A stretch of 64,000 nucleotides of DNA. Origin: Osedax fenrisi (taxonomy: Eukaryota > Annelida > Polychaeta > Sabellida > Siboglinidae). The notes under the pieces were generated by a model, which did not search any database, was not told the DNA's origin, and saw nothing but the letters and a program-made list of their open reading frames with translations. A program made the position numbers and the translations under genes. This document shows positions 60,797 to 64,000 of this stretch, in pieces. Numbering within the stretch: the first letter of the stretch is position 1; every line of letters starts with the position of its first letter. The DNA lies in assembly GCA_964019155.1 (NCBI GenBank), contig OZ025244.1, positions 49,605,469-49,669,468 of the forward strand. The letters run 5' to 3'.

Positions 60797-60848
60797 GATA
60801 TCATGCTATTTATTGTATATCATTATCTATATATCATTCATAAACATG
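60797..60848 (+). pseudogene. Fourth copy of the KHG-type exon
   Basis: The stretch ends VYHYLYIIHKH before GTACGT. The preceding frame is open from 60713, and the 30 residues ending at the donor align without a gap to the right-arm copy (FI..L....Y....YINKH pattern). No acceptor with AG lies at the expected place and no downstream exon was found, so it is probably a relic. Confidence 0.35.
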
Positions 60849-61810
60849 GTACGTTTTTAATATATTTATATAAAATAGCATATATAAATAATTAGTTTAA
60901 CATATTATTTATTAATTTGTTAAATATGAATACTTATAATTATATTCAAAATGTCATATACACATTAATAATATAGACATTATATGACATTTTATATACA
61001 CTGTATATCATATTTTTAGTGAAACAGTTTTAAAGATAAAATATATATATATATATATATATAATGTATAACATATACATATAATTATAAATGTGTATAT
61101 ATATATAATATATAATATAATACAATTATATAATCAAAATTTTATTATTGACGATTATATAAAATTGAAGTATCAGAATTACAAATAATAGATCCATATA
61201 ACAAATTTAAGTAATTTATAGAATTATTTATAATGTAAAGTATCCTGGTTAATATATGATTAATAAAGTAATATTATAAATATTTGAATTATAATAAGTA
61301 ATATATTAATACATATACAATTCATATGCATATATATATAATAGTTTATTAAATAGAGTCAACACAATATGTAACAATAAATAATAATGACAGAAATATA
61401 TAAATAATAAAAATAAGTTTTGATTTAAACACACCAAAAGTAAATAAAATAATAATAAATTCTATATTGTGGATGTTGAACCAGCAAGCTGAATAAAACC
61501 ATCAACGTATGTCGTACGTTGTACGTGATACGGATACATATAATACAGTATAACCTTAGTCCTGACATATAAAGTATACTTTAGATATATATTGTAAGAA
61601 TACCATTTTACTTAAAATATTATTTAAAAGTAATATTAAACTGCCTGTAACATATTATCATATTTTCATTAAAAGCATGGATGACATAAAAAGGTAAATT
61701 ATATCTATTTTATAATAAGTAAAATATGTATCTATGTTTCTGGGTGGGATGCAAGAACACCAACAAATTAAAATAAAAAATATTTATAACAATAACAATA
61801 TATTTATATA

Positions 61811-62577
61811 TACAGTCAAAGCTCGATAACTCAACATTGACGGGACGGAGTTTTCATGTTGAGTTAGCGAGTATGTTGAGTTATCGGATGTATAAATTAA
61901 TGACTTAATTAATGTGTTGTTCATATAAATGCATTCAAAATAGTACTCGTATGATAATATAATAATTGTAATTGTATTTTTACGTTTATATATTTATATC
62001 CATATATTATTAAATAAAACCATGTTGAATAATGTATGTTGAATTATATTTGTTGAGCAATGTAGTAAAAGATACGAATCCAACAACATATGTTTGTGAT
62101 ATTTTGATTTTTCATAAATGTTGAGTTATCGGATGTATATTTACATGTAATGTATAGGCTACACTCACAAAAATATCCTAGTCATTTTCACTAGGTAGCC
62201 TAGTAATTTATGAAATAAGCTAGTCATTTATATAAATGACTAGCTTGTAAACGTATTATTTCTTATAAGCTAGTATTTTTTCAAACATGTATCATCCGCT
62301 AAATTTTATAAAATAAGTTTAACATGGTAATATAGAAATGACTAGCTTATAAATGATAAAAACCAAAAGGCTAGTAATTTTAAATAATAAATGACTAGCT
62401 TGTAAACTAAAATGACTAGGTTATACGTTTTATAAAATGACTAGGTCAGGATTTCACAATATTTCTTAAATTTTAGGCTAGTAAAAATGACTAGACTAAA
62501 TGTTAAATGTATAATAATAACCTAGTCATTTATATATTCAAATAAATCTATATACGCATATATATATAACAATCAAT

Positions 62578-62638
<61 letters not shown>

Positions 62639-64000
62639 AATATAATCAAGTGATATAACTTAAATATTAAATTGCATGAAAATAGATGTATACAAATATA
62701 TTTAATATTAATTAGTTAATAATAAATATATAGTTAATAAAATATCCCCCCTAAACAATTATTACAAAATAAATTATTTAAAATGTATAATAATCATAAA
62801 TATTAGACATTGAGAATATATAATCAATTTATATATTATTAATATATGTTGCATTAAATACATATTTATAGACTCAAATGTCAATGATATCTGAAATTAA
62901 AAATATTTAGGTTGTCAAGCAGAAATTTAAAAAAAGTTTAAACAATTATTTCAAAATAATGACTCTTTTCTGTAGAATTGATGTAAATATGACTAAATTA
63001 AAGTTATATTAATTATTTAATATAGAACAAATAACATATTATACCTTTTATTTATTTTATTATATTTATTATATTGTTGTTTATCGAAATTAATTATTAA
63101 TTATTTTTTTAATTGTATATTTAAGTTAATATACTGTTTAATAAATAAAATATTTTGTTTTAAAAACTTAAATTATTTAAGTATCCTATAGATTTTTCTA
63201 AATTATCAACTACAATTTTATCATAATTATATTGATAATACATTTCATGTTGAATAATTGTTCGATATTGAATATGTATCAATTGAATATTGATTAAATA
63301 TTATATTCAATATTACAATTTTATTATTATTGAATTTAAGTTTTAATCTTACTTAAATGAAATTATATAATATATTGTAATATACTATTTAATTCTTTCA
63401 TGTTACGATACTATTTATTAAATAGTATTTACTACACTAAGATACTAATATTTATTTTAATATTTTATTTTATATTTAAAACTACATCAACAACTTAACT
63501 TATTAATAGCTATAATAATATGTTAGTAAATAGTTTTTATATGTATTAATAGCTAGAAAACTCTTTTAAAAAATTATAGTAAACAAATATTAATTAATAT
63601 TAAATAATAAATTATTTAAACAGAAATAAATTAAAAGCTAGCCTACCTAGTAATATTTATATTAAAATGACTATCCTACCTAGTAATATTTGTTTTAGAA
63701 TTACTAGCCTACCTAGTAATATTTATATTAAAATTACTAGCCTACCTAGTATAATTTGTTTAAAAATAACTAGCTTACCTAGTAATATTTGTTTTAAATT
63801 TACTAGCCTACCTAGTATTGTTTATTTAAAAATGACTAGCCTACCTTGTAAAAATGACTAGCCTAACCAGTCGTCTTAGACCAAATCAAAATGACTAGCT
63901 TACATGTCTAAATGACTAGGATATTTTTGTGAGTGTAGGATTATAAAAACGATGTTGAGTTATATGTATGTTGAGTTATATTTGTTGAGTAATAGGGTTT
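61811..64000. mobile_element. pogo-like TIR element, runs off the window
   Basis: TA-CAGTCAAAGCTCGATAACTC at 61811 matches the usual pogo-type terminus (CAGT...CTCG.TAACTC). Copies of TGTTGAGTTATCGGATGTAT recur at 61870 and 62120, and again after the nested element (63953-63990). No transposase frame is visible. The right end lies beyond 64000. Confidence 0.65.
62160..63937. mobile_element. TA-flanked TIR element with CTAG repeat arrays, family 4
   Basis: TA-CACTCACAAAAATATCCTAG at the left is mirrored perfectly at the right (GGATATTTTTGTGAGTG-TA), a TIR of at least 26 bp. Both subterminal regions are packed with TGACTAGC, AGCCTACCTAG and TGACTAGG words; the right array (63636-63850) has a ~34-bp period. 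The middle is AT-rich with (TA)n at 62581-62638. There is no transposase. It is inserted in the pogo-like element. Confidence 0.9.

Noticed and set aside
63667..63861. 64-codon frame of SLPSNI repeats
   Set aside because: Explained by the ~34-bp tandem array in the TIR element, whose period lets frames stay open.

Overview
The window is AT-rich eukaryotic nuclear DNA, roughly four-fifths A+T by eye. It has spliceable exons with GT-AG borders, many (TA)n tracts, Ty3/gypsy LTR elements, several non-LTR (LINE) lineages, tRNA-derived SINEs and TIR elements flanked by TA. The transposon mix and the CCTAACC-like satellite suggest an insect, perhaps an AT-rich hymenopteran such as a parasitoid wasp. 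That placement is inference only. There are no prokaryotic-style operons and no CRISPR array.

Layout. 1-1333: wreck of a gypsy element ending in an LTR. 1335-2290: telomere-like minisatellite. 4.2-9.7 kb: three candidate exons (6036-6119, 8394-8438, 9443-9645), all joined in phase 1, encoding the C-terminal part of a single-pass membrane protein with a Thr-rich stalk; TIR elements sit in its introns. 10.0-10.5 kb: 15-bp minisatellite. 10770-19994: a gypsy element with both LTRs and a GTAC target duplication, its RNase H split by an L2/CR1-like LINE (about 13580-18070). 20.0-26.6 kb: solo-LTR-like block, SINEs, and three related TA-flanked TIR families, one nested inside another. 28.2-33.1 kb: an almost complete minus-strand LINE.

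34.65-46.3 kb holds the best host gene. Five minus-strand exons (34651-34758, 34876-34974, 40679-40735, 41428-41529, 41887-42009) are all phase 0 with correct splice borders and join into 163 codons encoding about four membrane helices. A sixth candidate (46211-46302) and a phase-compatible upstream exon near 52.49 kb may extend it. Its introns carry a TIR element, a LINE, a second TIR element and an RTE-type LINE. The 52.49 kb exon lies in the left arm of a ~3.8-kb imperfect palindrome (51430-55210, centre a (TA)n tract at 53.3 kb). The right arm holds a mirror copy of that exon, so the palindrome looks like a head-to-head duplication of the gene's 5' region. 57.1-59.3 kb is a dead LINE. 59.86 kb is a tRNA-Thr-like 5' half, 60.25 kb a 25-bp-stem hairpin, and 61.8-64.0 kb a pogo-like element interrupted by a 1.78-kb CTAG-repeat TIR element.

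Most coding-looking DNA is transposon-derived and broken. The novel-looking content is the multi-helix gene family, the gene palindrome, the mucin-stalk protein and the set of TIR families sharing one architecture. No database search was possible, so family names rest on recognised motifs.
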